IMG/VR virus record: IMGVR_UViG_3300020451_000578
Location: 1-56,809 of that record
Length of the DNA stretch: 56,809 nucleotides
Direction: 5' to 3' (one strand)
Origin: a virus
The notes under the pieces were generated by a model. The model saw nothing but the letters and a program-made list of their open reading frames with translations. It was not told the origin of the DNA and ran no database searches. Shown here piece by piece: positions 1-8,059 of the stretch. The position numbers were made by a program, and so were the translations under genes. How positions within the stretch are numbered: position 1 is the stretch's first letter; every line of letters starts with the position of its first letter.

Positions 1-536
1 TTATCATCGTAATGAGGGATCAATTCTGAATAGTCATCGTTAGTGATTTCCCAGTGCTCAATGATCTGACCGTAGTGTGCAAGTTTCCTGATTCCTTTCT
101 TACTGAAGTTTGATACTGATGCCTGCTTAGAAAATGAACTGTTCTCTGTCAGTCCAGAGAATGAACACTTATTAAGAATGTAAAAGTAAACTGCCTGTTG
201 AAACTCAGAGACATTTGCAATGTCTGCTTTACATTTCTGAAAGAGTTCTTTTGCTTTAACCTCATTGTCGTGATGATTCTTGATTGTCATCAGAGTATCA
301 CTCAATTCGTATCCACGATCTTGAAGTTGTACCCAGAAGTTATACAAGTAAAAGTAAGTATCATTCACCCAGACAGGAGTGTCAGGATTCTCTTTTGAGA
401 AATAGATTGCCATAGAACCACCACCTAAGAATGGTTCACGAAACTCTTTCACGTAATCAGGAAACTGTGGGTACAGTTTTGCAGCAGCACGTGACTTCCC
501 ACCAGGATAGCGGAGGGGAGTTTTGTAGGATTTCAT
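1..536 (-). CDS. dam: Dam-type (D12 class) adenine-N6 DNA methyltransferase, 3' truncated by window edge
   Basis: The first 178 codons of a D12-class DNA adenine methyltransferase are visible; the gene runs off the left edge. The start ATG is at 536-534, one base after the stop of the upstream small gene. Near the N-terminus is the family signature PLRYPGGKSRA (residues 7-17), followed by EPFLGGGSM (about 36-44), the SAM-binding FxGxG-type motif, and later NKCSFSGLTE, typical of Dam enzymes between motif I and the catalytic DPPY. The DPPY motif itself would lie outside the window. By family knowledge it transfers methyl from S-adenosylmethionine to adenine in a short recognition site, probably GATC, which I infer and cannot see. 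Cyanophages often carry such orphan methyltransferases; no partner nuclease is visible nearby. The position downstream of replication genes fits modification of nascent phage DNA. Confidence 0.88.
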   Translation of the reverse strand, partial: MKSYKTPLRYPGGKSRAAAKLYPQFPDYVKEFREPFLGGGSMAIYFSKENPDTPVWVNDTYFYLYNFWVQLQDRGYELSDTLMTIKNHHDNEVKAKELFQKCKADIANVSEFQQAVYFYILNKCSFSGLTENSSFSKQASVSNFSKKGIRKLAHYGQIIEHWEITNDDYSELIPHYDD

Positions 537-537
537 C

Positions 538-711
538 TCACTGTACTGAAAAGTCATACTCAATGGTAATTACCTTACACGATTCACCCATAGAATTCAC
601 TCTGGTTGATGTATGCATTATACCACCGATTCTATCCGAAGCATACTTAATGTCAGCAATAATTTCTTTTTCCAAATCCTCGTAAGGATCGTAGTGCTTG
701 TCAATTTTCAT
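538..711 (-). CDS. Small conserved-looking hypothetical protein (57 aa)
   Basis: Not recognised. It is a 57-residue acidic-to-neutral soluble protein starting MKIDKHYDPYEDLEK and ending in a beta-strand-like segment (CKVITIEYDFSVQ). The ATG at 711-709 lies inside the last codons of the upstream oxygenase gene (11-base overlap), and its stop is one base before the start of the Dam-type methyltransferase. This spacing implies translational coupling in one operon. A longer reading from 738 would only add residues that overlap the oxygenase, so the shorter start is preferred. No cysteine cluster or membrane segment is visible. Its role cannot be read from sequence. Confidence 0.6.
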   Translation of the reverse strand: MKIDKHYDPYEDLEKEIIADIKYASDRIGGIMHTSTRVNSMGESCKVITIEYDFSVQ

Positions 712-1351
712 TAGGGTTTGGTTGCATAACAGGATCATCTTGTACCAACTTGATGTTGGTCATATTTTGTCCAAAGGGTCCGAAGTTAATAGGACCAGTT
801 GGAAGTGCATTCCACGCAATATTTGCACGGAACATATCACCCACGTGAGGTGTTGAAAAATGAATTAACCAACTTGGCCAGACTACCAGTGTCCCAGGAC
901 GCCACTCAGGGGCGCTACAAGCGTTCTTATATGCTGAGGATACTACTTCCATCTGATTGTAAGAACGGACCCAACAGGGGTCTTGGAACTGCGTTGGGTG
1001 ACCTTCAGTTAAATTGAAGATACCTGACCAGTATGAAAGAGGGTGTCTGTGTGGTTGATGCATCCCTTCAGAGTGTGGCATCGATACGTTGCCCCACATC
1101 ATAGAGATTTCAAACTTACCCCACATCTCAAACTCTTGATCAACCTTAATCTCTTCTAGACATTCTTCGATCCAAGTTGTAAGTGGTCGAAATGCAGGAA
1201 GGTTTTGAAGGTTACCTTTAGTAGACTGTACAGGGTGTGGGAAGTTAAACATACCACGTTCAATAGGATCAAGAGCATCCAAGATAGGATCTACAAGATC
1301 GGGTCTTTCAAAGGTAAAGATCTCGATAGGAAAGATCTCGTGTTTTTTCAT
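701..1351 (-). CDS. 2OG-Fe(II) oxygenase superfamily protein (216 aa)
   Basis: A phage-type 2-oxoglutarate/Fe(II)-dependent oxygenase of the family found in many cyanophages (resembling Pfam PF13759). The double-stranded beta-helix signature is visible: HQPHRHPLSYWSGIFNL supplies the first iron-binding histidines at about residues 98-102. A strand containing PGTLVVWPSWLIHFSTPH then gives the distal histidine, and FRANIAWN contains the arginine expected to bind 2-oxoglutarate. Members hydroxylate or demethylate a substrate using O2 and 2-oxoglutarate; the phage substrate is unknown. The ATG overlaps the stop of the preceding 27-residue gene (ATGA). It is one of four members of this family in the window, all interleaved with replication genes. 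Confidence 0.82.
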   Translation of the reverse strand: MKKHEIFPIEIFTFERPDLVDPILDALDPIERGMFNFPHPVQSTKGNLQNLPAFRPLTTWIEECLEEIKVDQEFEMWGKFEISMMWGNVSMPHSEGMHQPHRHPLSYWSGIFNLTEGHPTQFQDPCWVRSYNQMEVVSSAYKNACSAPEWRPGTLVVWPSWLIHFSTPHVGDMFRANIAWNALPTGPINFGPFGQNMTNIKLVQDDPVMQPNPNEN

Positions 1352-1431
1352 TTCTTGAATACTCCAAGTCTAGCGAACAGATAGACTGTAAGTGTAGTCC
1401 AGAAGACAATTTCTAATCCAATGTGATTCAT
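1348..1431 (-). CDS. Tiny single-span membrane protein (27 aa)
   Basis: A 27-codon reading frame, MNHIGLEIVFW...FARLGVFKK, that is almost entirely one hydrophobic helix with a positively charged C-terminus. It is supported by context: its ATG overlaps the stop of the upstream methyltransferase (ATGA at 1431-1428), and its stop overlaps the start of the downstream oxygenase (ATGA at 1351-1348). Such double ATGA overlap is typical of coupled genes in this genome and unlikely by chance. It should insert in the host inner membrane with N-out/C-in topology by the positive-inside rule. Function is unknown. Confidence 0.6.
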   Translation of the reverse strand: MNHIGLEIVFWTTLTVYLFARLGVFKK

Positions 1432-2015
1432 TTTTTCCAAGTAAACATAGAATCATATGTTGCCATATGACTGTTGATGTCATTTATATCTCTAAACTCT
1501 GCCACACCAACATTAACTGGTTCAGCATTGTAATCGTGCCCAATGATTAGACCACCCTTTTTAATTTTAGGATACCAATCATTTAGTTCACGTTTTACTT
1601 GTTCGTAATCCAACCAAGCATCAAAGAAAATAAAATCGAATGTCTCATCGTCACAATCATCGTGAAGGGAATCTGTATTGCCTTTCCAAAGTTCTGAACG
1701 ATGCTGCTCACCAGACCACTTGATGTGATGCTTGGCGATCCATTCGTGCGACTCCATCTGTGCAGGAGAAGTAGAGTTCAAAGGACCATCACCTTCTGGA
1801 TTCATCCAGTCAGTGTATGGTTCCCAGTTATCAATACCATACAACTTCTTTACGTTAGGACAGTTCTGCAAAATAGTCAGGTGACTTTCTGCACGAAAGA
1901 CCCCAAGTTCTAGACCAATAAGTCCTTTACCGTGGAGTCCAATCAGCAAGATTGCTGATCTAATATCTGTCAGAGCATCTACAAAGTTATATGCTTTGGG
2001 GTATTTCAATTTCAT
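1428..2015 (-). CDS. Class I SAM-dependent methyltransferase (195 aa)
   Basis: A Rossmann-fold methyltransferase resembling the Methyltransf_24/cephalosporin-hydroxylase-like group. Visible signatures are GLIGLELGVFRAESHL (motif I, binds the SAM methionine portion), KLYGIDNWEPY (acidic motif II), FDFIFFDAWLDYEQVKREL (motif IV) and KGGLIIGHDYN (motif V/VI). Proteins of this type in phages often methylate small molecules or glycans rather than DNA; no target-recognition domain is present. The start at 2015 overlaps the stop of gp44 as ATGA and is preferred over an ATG four codons upstream. In T4 the small clamp-loader subunit gp62 follows gp44; here this methyltransferase occupies that slot. 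Confidence 0.75.
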   Translation of the reverse strand: MKLKYPKAYNFVDALTDIRSAILLIGLHGKGLIGLELGVFRAESHLTILQNCPNVKKLYGIDNWEPYTDWMNPEGDGPLNSTSPAQMESHEWIAKHHIKWSGEQHRSELWKGNTDSLHDDCDDETFDFIFFDAWLDYEQVKRELNDWYPKIKKGGLIIGHDYNAEPVNVGVAEFRDINDINSHMATYDSMFTWKK

Positions 2016-2953
2016 TTGAACTGACACCTCATCATAAGTTCAGTAAGGAAAGCAACCAAGTTAATCTCTTGGTCAGCAACGAACGCTGCCTTGTATTGAT
2101 ACTCACCAATCAGAAGCACTGCCTCAGGAATAGATTGTGGTGACAGATATGTATAGAGACTGTCGTAAACATTCCTGATGATCTGTGTAGGTTCATTGTC
2201 CAGATTCTGAACAACCCACTTCTTCATCTTAGTAAACTCTTTGTCCTTGAGAAACTTTACTAGGTCGTCAAGTTTAGTATCAGATACAGCAGCAAGAACA
2301 CCAGTGTCAATCTTACCAATGGAAGAATAACGTTGGAGTTCATTTAGTGTACGTCTGAAGTCAGGGAAATATTTCTGTACTAGCGCCGCCAGAACGCGAG
2401 GTTCAGCAGAGACTTTCTGCTCTTCAAGGATGGACTGGACACGCTTGAAAAACTCTGCTGCGAGTTGTTGCTTTTGTTTGCCTGTGATCCCGAAGTCAAC
2501 AACTGAGCAGCGAGAATGGAGGGGGGCAATGATTTTGTTTTTGTAGTTGCAGGTGAAGATGAATCTGCAGTTGCCACTAAACTCCTCAATACTTGCCCGT
2601 AGGAGGAGTTGAACATCATTGGTTGTGTTATCTGCTTCGTCAATGATGATGACTTTGTGTTTAGAAGTTGAAGTAAGCGATACGGTCGAAGCGAAGTTCT
2701 TCGCATTGTTTCTGACTGTATCGAGAAAACGTCCTTCGTCTGATCCGTTGATGACATAGTAGTCTGCCTCTAGTTGTTCACATAATGCTTTTGCTACTGT
2801 AGTCTTGCCAATACCAGGAGGTCCAGACAGTAGCAGGTTAGGGATCTCACCTTGCTCTACAAACTTGTTTAGTACACTCTTGATATTCTCGGGCAGGATA
2901 CAATCGTCGATCTTACGAGGACGATATTGTTCACACCAAAGAAAATCACTCAT
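2012..2953 (-). CDS. 44: gp44 sliding-clamp loader large subunit (AAA+ ATPase)
   Basis: Clamp-loader ATPase that opens and places the gp45 ring on primed DNA. The Walker A GPPGIGKT is at residues 44-51, Walker B VIIIDEAD at about 101-108, and the clamp-loader SRC motif (arginine finger) at 147-149. The length of 313 aa is close to T4 gp44 (319 aa). N-terminal WCEQYRPRKIDDCILP is the RFC/gp44 box II signature. The ATG overlaps the stop of the upstream oxygenase (ATGA). T4 needs a gp62 partner, which I do not find downstream within the window. Confidence 0.95.
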   Translation of the reverse strand: MSDFLWCEQYRPRKIDDCILPENIKSVLNKFVEQGEIPNLLLSGPPGIGKTTVAKALCEQLEADYYVINGSDEGRFLDTVRNNAKNFASTVSLTSTSKHKVIIIDEADNTTNDVQLLLRASIEEFSGNCRFIFTCNYKNKIIAPLHSRCSVVDFGITGKQKQQLAAEFFKRVQSILEEQKVSAEPRVLAALVQKYFPDFRRTLNELQRYSSIGKIDTGVLAAVSDTKLDDLVKFLKDKEFTKMKKWVVQNLDNEPTQIIRNVYDSLYTYLSPQSIPEAVLLIGEYQYKAAFVADQEINLVAFLTELMMRCQFK

Positions 2954-3522
2954 AATGAAATAGTCTCTCCTGAGAGATGTAAGTTGAAAGAAAATATAAT
3001 CTTATCTTCAGCAGCACGATGTGGTTGTGACTGGTGGATAAGATAGGATGGGAAGAAAATTATATCACCTTCCCTACATTCTGGTTCAATCGATTCGATT
3101 TGTCCAGTCCACGGATCAATCAACGGTGAGAAGAATGATGTGGGTTTATGTGCTCTACCCAGTTGTGCATAGAATACTGAAGAGTATCCAACTGCACCGT
3201 GATTGTGTGCAGCGTGACAAGTGTTAGCGGGATACTTTTGGCACCACGCATTTGACACAAATGCTCCAGGGTTCATACTAGCAAACTCTTGGAGAGGTTC
3301 GTGCAAGATTGTCATCAACTCATCATAGTATTCTGGGTTGCGTCCTGCAGCATAATACTTGTGGAAATCGCTATACCCACCATTGAGATAATCATCTTGC
3401 ATCAAATCCTGACACTCTGGATCGTTCCAGTTAATCTTGTTCAAGAAATGCATCTTGATAACTTCCCAGTCTTTTACTGAGTAGATATAAACTGGAACTG
3501 AGAAGAGGTCAGTTTGCTTCAT
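2950..3522 (-). CDS. 2OG-Fe(II) oxygenase superfamily protein (190 aa)
   Basis: Second member of the phage 2OG-Fe(II) oxygenase family, lying between gp45 and gp44 genes. The metal-binding region reads NTCHAAHNHGAVGYSSVFYAQ (about residues 103-123). A distal strand GDIIFFPSYLIHQSQPH supplies the third ligand, followed by KIIFSFNLHLSG. These positions match the H-x-n-H pattern plus cofactor strand of the family. The predicted reaction is oxidation of an unidentified substrate with 2-oxoglutarate and O2. It overlaps both neighbours by four bases (ATGA), so it is certainly translated in the replisome operon, which suggests early or middle expression. Confidence 0.82.
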   Translation of the reverse strand: MKQTDLFSVPVYIYSVKDWEVIKMHFLNKINWNDPECQDLMQDDYLNGGYSDFHKYYAAGRNPEYYDELMTILHEPLQEFASMNPGAFVSNAWCQKYPANTCHAAHNHGAVGYSSVFYAQLGRAHKPTSFFSPLIDPWTGQIESIEPECREGDIIFFPSYLIHQSQPHRAAEDKIIFSFNLHLSGETISL

Positions 3523-4202
3523 TTGCCTTTGGGTTCTAGAGCGATGTAGTATTCAAGATCTGTACTGGTTGATTGGAAGTGACCGATCTTGTTCTTAGCA
3601 ATACGGACTTTGTAATCACCAGGGAGAAGACGAAGGTTCTCTACTTTAAAACAATAGCAGAACTCATCCTCAGGAGAAGAGAGAACACCAACTGGAACAC
3701 TGAATGTGTTACTGGTTTCATTCTTCTTATCACAGACCATCAAGTTGATGTTACCACCACCATTATACAGACATAGATCAGGTACTTGGTAAACGGAAGC
3801 AGCACGGAGAAGGTCTGCAAGAGTATCAGTGCGAAGATTAAATTCTACATCTACCCCAGGGATGTCCAACTCTTTGGACGGTGGTTTCGTGATGATGTCT
3901 GGGTCACTGTAGTAGTATTGTGTCTTTGCTTGGTGGACTTCATCTTTGATCTCAAGTTTCTGAGGATCACTGAAGTCAAAAATTGGGTTCTCAAACAACG
4001 AGAGACCAGAGAGGAAAAGACCCAAGTCATAAATCGGGACTTGCTGAGGGAACTTTTCAGTAACTTCGACAGAAGCATAAATGTTGCGATTGACAGAGAT
4101 CGTACGGATCCTACTGCCAGGATCGATAACGATCGACTTATTGATAGTAGCAAAGTTTTTTAGAATCGATTGTGTTTTTTTAGAAATCTTGACTGTGCTC
4201 AT
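3519..4202 (-). CDS. 45: gp45 sliding clamp (DNA polymerase processivity factor)
   Basis: A 227-residue protein matching T4 gp45 in length (228 aa) and in its N-terminal pattern STVKISKKTQSILKNFATINKSIVI. It is built of two beta-rich halves, as expected for a trimeric ring clamp. The clamp tethers DNA polymerase to DNA and, in T4, also activates late transcription with gp55 and gp33, so it links replication with the late promoters seen further right. The gene sits between the DUF3310 gene and an oxygenase, overlapping both as ATGA. No membrane or signal features. Confidence 0.95.
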   Translation of the reverse strand: MSTVKISKKTQSILKNFATINKSIVIDPGSRIRTISVNRNIYASVEVTEKFPQQVPIYDLGLFLSGLSLFENPIFDFSDPQKLEIKDEVHQAKTQYYYSDPDIITKPPSKELDIPGVDVEFNLRTDTLADLLRAASVYQVPDLCLYNGGGNINLMVCDKKNETSNTFSVPVGVLSSPEDEFCYCFKVENLRLLPGDYKVRIAKNKIGHFQSTSTDLEYYIALEPKGK

Positions 4203-4486
4203 TGAGGATAGGATTCAGTAATTTGGTTCTTGTTAGAGAAATGGAATAGAAGGACTGCGTAATGCATCACCTTTAAGAGATCCATTTTAGAGGATCCCTT
4301 CTTATCATAACGAGAGGCATACTTTAGAATGTTACTTCTACAGAATGCCTCAGCATCACCACACGCTTCAATTAGATCTAGAGTTTGAATCTGATCATTA
4401 CCTGCTGAATAGTGACCTTGGTATGTTCCGATGATGTAGTCTTTCAATTGTTGAAGAGTTTCCTCTTCTTCATACTTACACGACAT
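4199..4486 (-). CDS. DUF3310 (SaV-like) small protein
   Basis: A 95-residue protein with the DUF3310 signature: a GHYSAGNDQIQTLDLIEACG stretch (about residues 24-43), then FCRSNILKYASRYDKKG and a following helix (DLLKVMHYAVLL). The family occurs in many phages and is sometimes called nucleotide kinase-like without proof of activity; I would not assign a reaction. It overlaps the start of gp45 by four bases (ATGA) and begins inside the end of the 54-residue gene upstream. Operon position implies early expression with the replisome. Confidence 0.8.
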   Translation of the reverse strand: MSCKYEEEETLQQLKDYIIGTYQGHYSAGNDQIQTLDLIEACGDAEAFCRSNILKYASRYDKKGSSKMDLLKVMHYAVLLFHFSNKNQITESYPQ

Positions 4487-4640
4487 AACCGTATTGTTCT
4501 CGAAGGATTTTTTTGTAAGGTTTCCCTAGTGCCTTTAGTTCAGTAACAAGTTTGAGTTTGTTATGAAGGGCAGTGTCGCCACCCAGTTTAAGGGCAGCGA
4601 CAATAGTGAGGAGTTCCTCGTCGTTAATAGGGAGATCCAT
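4476..4640 (-). CDS. Small helical hypothetical protein (54 aa)
   Basis: Reading frame MDLPINDEELLTIVAAL...ILREQYGYVV, not matched to a family by me. It has an acidic N-terminus and a central amphipathic helix with lysines and leucines, suggesting a small DNA- or protein-binding helical hairpin. It fills the gap between cobS and the DUF3310 gene and overlaps the DUF3310 start by 11 bases. The upstream sequence contains no clear promoter. It is supported by lack of any other gene in the gap, tight packing and sensible composition. Confidence 0.6.
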   Translation of the reverse strand: MDLPINDEELLTIVAALKLGGDTALHNKLKLVTELKALGKPYKKILREQYGYVV

Positions 4641-4666
4641 AGGATGCTTTTAGTTTATCAGAGTTA

Positions 4667-5758
4667 TCACCCTAAGTCAACATCGTTTCCATTTAAAGGA
4701 ACAACTTTGTCACCTTCGGGTGCGAAGTCCGCGTCAATCTTATCATACAGTTCGAAGAATGCTTGCTTAGTCTCATCATCAAACCTGTTGATGCTGTACT
4801 TGATTGCATCTTCTTTGGAACCAAAGATGTTGAATGCCTTGGCAATGTGAACCAACCGACGAGTAGAGATCAACTCATCGATACCGCCTTCAGCAAATGT
4901 TCTACGGATGATAGATGCCCAGTCAGCAAGACGCTTACAGAAGTCATCATCAGAGCAGATTGCTTTGAGGATTTTGGTTTCAGTTACCACTGTTGGGTAA
5001 TCTTGTTCAAGGGTAATAGCGAAACGCTCTAGGAATGCTTCATTGAGAACATTTGTTCCAACAAAGCGACCGTCATCGCTGCCTTTACCTTTAGTATTTG
5101 CAGTTGCAATAACATTGAATCCTGGGGATGGTTGTACATAACGTCCAATCTTCTTAAGGAATACTCCTTTACCTTCCAGTACAGATTGAAGACATAGAAT
5201 CTTGTTCGATGCAAGGTCAACCTCATCTAGAAGAAGGACAGTTCCTTTCTCCAGAGCATCGACGACTGGTCCGTTGTGCCAAACAGTATTACCATCAACA
5301 AGACGAAACCCACCAATAAGATCATCTTCGTCTGTTTCAATAGTGATATTTACGCGAATCAACTCTCTATTTAGAGATGCACACGCTTGCTCTACACCTA
5401 GAGTCTTACCGTTTCCTGACAAACCTTGGATGTAAGTAGGATAGAATGCTTTACTCTTGATAACTTTCTTGATTGTGGAGTAGTTACCGAAAGGAATGAA
5501 GTTAGGATCTACTGCAGGAACAAGAGATACTGATGGTGCAACTGCTGCTTCGAGTTGCTTACGTGCTTCAGTAACTGTGAGTTGCCACTTGTTGTAACCT
5601 GCTTTGTACTGCTTCATACGTTTCTTGACAGTAGCAAGAGAACATCCGAAGTGGTCAGATGCTGCGAGAAGATTAGGAACAGAAACTTCTGGTCCGAAGT
5701 TCTCTACAAGATAGTTGAAGAAATCTTCTGTTGTGTGTGGAATAGGATCGAAAGGCAT
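4667..5758 (-). CDS. cobS: CobS-like AAA+ ATPase (cobaltochelatase subunit homologue)
   Basis: A 363-residue MoxR/CobS-type AAA+ ATPase. Walker A GLSGNGKT is at residues 112-119, Walker B VLLLDEVD at 174-181, and a sensor segment FNVIATANTKGKG follows. The N-terminal 60 residues form a small helical domain. In bacteria CobS works with CobT and CobN to insert cobalt during aerobic B12 synthesis, and cobS is a recurrent auxiliary gene of T4-like cyanophages. Here the adjacent upstream gene encodes a CobT-like VWA protein, so the two probably form a chaperone-like ATPase pair. No CobN is seen. The actual substrate in phage-infected cells is not shown by the sequence; a general MoxR/VWA role is the alternative. 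Confidence 0.85.
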   Translation of the reverse strand: MPFDPIPHTTEDFFNYLVENFGPEVSVPNLLAASDHFGCSLATVKKRMKQYKAGYNKWQLTVTEARKQLEAAVAPSVSLVPAVDPNFIPFGNYSTIKKVIKSKAFYPTYIQGLSGNGKTLGVEQACASLNRELIRVNITIETDEDDLIGGFRLVDGNTVWHNGPVVDALEKGTVLLLDEVDLASNKILCLQSVLEGKGVFLKKIGRYVQPSPGFNVIATANTKGKGSDDGRFVGTNVLNEAFLERFAITLEQDYPTVVTETKILKAICSDDDFCKRLADWASIIRRTFAEGGIDELISTRRLVHIAKAFNIFGSKEDAIKYSINRFDDETKQAFFELYDKIDADFAPEGDKVVPLNGNDVDLG

Positions 5759-5801
5759 TTGTTTAGTGTGTTTGATTTGTTTGCTATGAATTAAGTATAG
5801 G

Positions 5802-5820
5802 GCATCTGTGGCACAGATGC
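5802..5820. other. Perfect inverted repeat between the CobT-like gene and cobS
   Basis: Arms of 8 bases (GCATCTGT / ACAGATGC) enclose a 3-base loop, 18 bases beyond the stop of the CobT-like gene and about 45 bases before the cobS start. There is no T-run on the minus-strand side, so it is not a convincing intrinsic terminator. A TATACT hexamer follows at 5794-5799 but lacks a matching -35. It could be an mRNA stability or processing hairpin, or an operator. Confidence 0.4.
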
Positions 5821-5837
5821 TATGGACAGTGTGCCAC

Positions 5838-8003
5838 TTATGCGATTGTCTTACTTAGGGATGAGAGCATCTTCTTATTACTCCCCTTGCCTTTGTAAAG
5901 TTTCTTGAAGGCAGCACGGATCTCTTTGATCTCAGCACCGTCCTCAACATCGATGGACTCACTATCTTCTAGTGTGTTTGTAGGCATAACGTAGAGTACA
6001 TCATACTCAGACTCTGTGATCTCTACAAACTTGTCCTTACGGAACTTAGCGTGAGCAACGTCAACTCTCTTCAGAGCATTCATATACGCAAGTTGACGAA
6101 GGTAACCTGCAGCATCACGTGCGTTAACAAGACGGAACCCGATAGTTGTTACCTCAGGGAATCTCTCCTTAAGATTCTGAAGGAAGATGTTTACTTGGTA
6201 TGAAGGATTATCTTCTTTCTGATAGATCTTACCAAGTTTACGGTCACGAAGTTGGCACCTACGTCCGTATGTATTCTCAAACAACCTACCTGAGAAGAGA
6301 CCGTTACGCTCACAGAAGTAAGATGCAGGACCAGACTCACCGTCAGTCAAGACTGAGAGAGATACTTTCTGAGCACCAGTCTCTTTCTTGAACTGAGGGA
6401 TGACAGAATGCATTGCTGAGATTGCCTCAATAAGAGGTGTACCACTGAGACCTAGACCTGGAGCGTGGTTGAAACCGTAGTGACGACCATACCAGTGTCC
6501 TCTGTCGCTGCAGTTAGATGCAACGTTCCTCCAGAATGTCAAGCAAGAACGATCGAAGTCTTTCTTTTTCTTTGCTTCAGAAGAAAGCATTTCTACAAGA
6601 CAGAATCCGTTAGAGAATGAGATGTCACCGTAGTTTGGAACAAAACGTTCATCCTGAGGAGACTCCTGATTGTAGAATGCATTCCAAGCGTAGGTAAATC
6701 CATAACAACGGAATGGGATGTTGATCTTTCTGCAGAAGTGTGCAAGTTGTAGGACTTGCTTGGCAGTATCAAACAGGCAGTTTGACATAGAACCTGACCA
6801 GTCAAGAAGGAAGATCATACCGTGGTTCTTACCATCAGGTACAACTGTTACTCTCTTGAAGATGTCATCGTTGTACTTGTACTGGTGCAATACAGTTGTG
6901 TTTAGAACACCAGTCTTAGATGTAAGTGAACGTGCATAGGAGTCTGCTGCTTTTCTGCACTCAAACTCTTTGATAAGATAGTTGATTTCTTTTTGAGACT
7001 TTTTGATGAACTCATTGTACTCAACTACAGACTTGTCAAGTTCTTCTTTCTCGTGATCAGAATCACAACCTGCCCAGTAAGACTCAGAGTGATTTACAAG
7101 TTTCTCCCAACCGACAACTAGTTTTGTAGTGTCAACAGTAGGGATCTGAATGTACTCAGAGTCATATGTATTCTCAACAAGATCCTTGACTGCATCTTGG
7201 AATTGTTGATCAGTGATTGACTCTAGAGGATCTTTAGCATCTGTACCTTCTTGTCCGTTTGCTTGCTGATCATCAGTTGGTTCTGGTTGACCTTGCTCAA
7301 AGGATGGATTGTCAATGTCTGCATCAGGGTTTACGTCCTCTTGGAACTTTTCCTGATCAACAGGAGCATCGCTCTTCTCATCAGATGGAATCATCTCACC
7401 TTGTCCACCATCTGTAGGTGCACCCTTAGGAACTGGAACTTCTTGTGTCTGCTGCTCTTCAAGAGTCTCCTTCATATACTTGAAGATCTTAAGAGCAACG
7501 TCACACGCTTCTTGGAAAGTCTCTGCGTTACCAGTCTCATCTACAAATACTTGCTCTTCAGAAGAGAAAGGAATGTTTCTGAAGTTACCGATCTTGAAGT
7601 GAAGGTTGATACGATCGATAAGGTTTAGTTTGTAAGCATCAGATGCTTGGAAGAAATCTTGAGCATCTAGATCTCTGTATCCTCTGTAGAAAGTTTTTGG
7701 TAGACCTTGATAGCGTCTCTTCATCATCTTCTCGATACGTGCATCTTCTGTTACGTTGACGTATGACTGAGGACATTTGAACTGATCTGCATTCCAGTCA
7801 GCAGGAGTATAAAGTGCGTGTCCTACTTCGTGTGCTACAAGTAGATCATAGACCTGCTCAGTTGCTTTCTCCCACTGAGGAAGAGTTAGAACTCTACGCT
7901 TGACATCGAATGATGCTGTCTCGCATTGCTTGTGCTCGATGATAAGGTCTTCAGTTGCGAGCAACTTAGCAAGTGTACCTTTGACTCCTGTGTTTACTGT
8001 CAT
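5838..8003 (-). CDS. CobT-like VWA-domain protein with N-terminal HExxH metalloprotease-like motif
   Basis: A 721-residue protein with two recognisable parts. The N-terminal part has HEVGHALYTP (H58 E59 H62) followed by VNVTEDARIEKMM (about 82-94). This HExxH plus ED.RIE arrangement is that of zinc gluzincin-like peptidases. A middle acidic, glutamine- and proline-rich linker (about 190-270) resembles the linker of CobT. The C-terminal part is a von Willebrand factor A domain whose MIDAS motif DWSGSMS lies near residue 400, with a later LTDGESG. In cobaltochelatase CobT, the VWA subunit partners the CobS ATPase encoded immediately downstream. It is preceded by its own -10 box and a terminator. 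Cobalt insertion versus protein remodelling or proteolysis cannot be decided from sequence. Confidence 0.78.
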   Translation of the reverse strand: MTVNTGVKGTLAKLLATEDLIIEHKQCETASFDVKRRVLTLPQWEKATEQVYDLLVAHEVGHALYTPADWNADQFKCPQSYVNVTEDARIEKMMKRRYQGLPKTFYRGYRDLDAQDFFQASDAYKLNLIDRINLHFKIGNFRNIPFSSEEQVFVDETGNAETFQEACDVALKIFKYMKETLEEQQTQEVPVPKGAPTDGGQGEMIPSDEKSDAPVDQEKFQEDVNPDADIDNPSFEQGQPEPTDDQQANGQEGTDAKDPLESITDQQFQDAVKDLVENTYDSEYIQIPTVDTTKLVVGWEKLVNHSESYWAGCDSDHEKEELDKSVVEYNEFIKKSQKEINYLIKEFECRKAADSYARSLTSKTGVLNTTVLHQYKYNDDIFKRVTVVPDGKNHGMIFLLDWSGSMSNCLFDTAKQVLQLAHFCRKINIPFRCYGFTYAWNAFYNQESPQDERFVPNYGDISFSNGFCLVEMLSSEAKKKKDFDRSCLTFWRNVASNCSDRGHWYGRHYGFNHAPGLGLSGTPLIEAISAMHSVIPQFKKETGAQKVSLSVLTDGESGPASYFCERNGLFSGRLFENTYGRRCQLRDRKLGKIYQKEDNPSYQVNIFLQNLKERFPEVTTIGFRLVNARDAAGYLRQLAYMNALKRVDVAHAKFRKDKFVEITESEYDVLYVMPTNTLEDSESIDVEDGAEIKEIRAAFKKLYKGKGSNKKMLSSLSKTIA

Positions 8004-8026
8004 TTGTTTTCGTGTCTTATGTACAT

Positions 8027-8032
8027 ATTATA
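8027..8032 (-). promoter_or_regulatory. Candidate -10 box (TATAAT) for the CobT-like/cobS unit
   Basis: A perfect TATAAT lies 24 bases before the ATG of the CobT-like gene. No good -35 hexamer is present at 16-18 bases; a TTGACA at 8072-8077 is much too far. It directly follows the terminator hairpin of the preceding gene, so it may restart transcription. The weak -35 suggests an activated or middle-type promoter, if real. Confidence 0.45.
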
Positions 8033-8059
8033 AAACCCCTCCAAGCGAATGGAAGGGTT
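8032..8059 (-). terminator. Rho-independent terminator after the oxygenase pair
   Basis: On the minus strand AACCCTTCC pairs with GGAGGGGTT (9 bp, one G-T) around an 8-base loop and is followed by TTTT. It lies about 22 bases past the stop of the second oxygenase gene and separates the gp47/gp46/oxygenase operon from the CobT-like/cobS operon. Confidence 0.75.

Noticed and set aside
5794-5799. TATACT as -10 of a cobS promoter
   Set aside because: No -35-like hexamer at 16-18 bases upstream; kept only as a remark in the hairpin entry.
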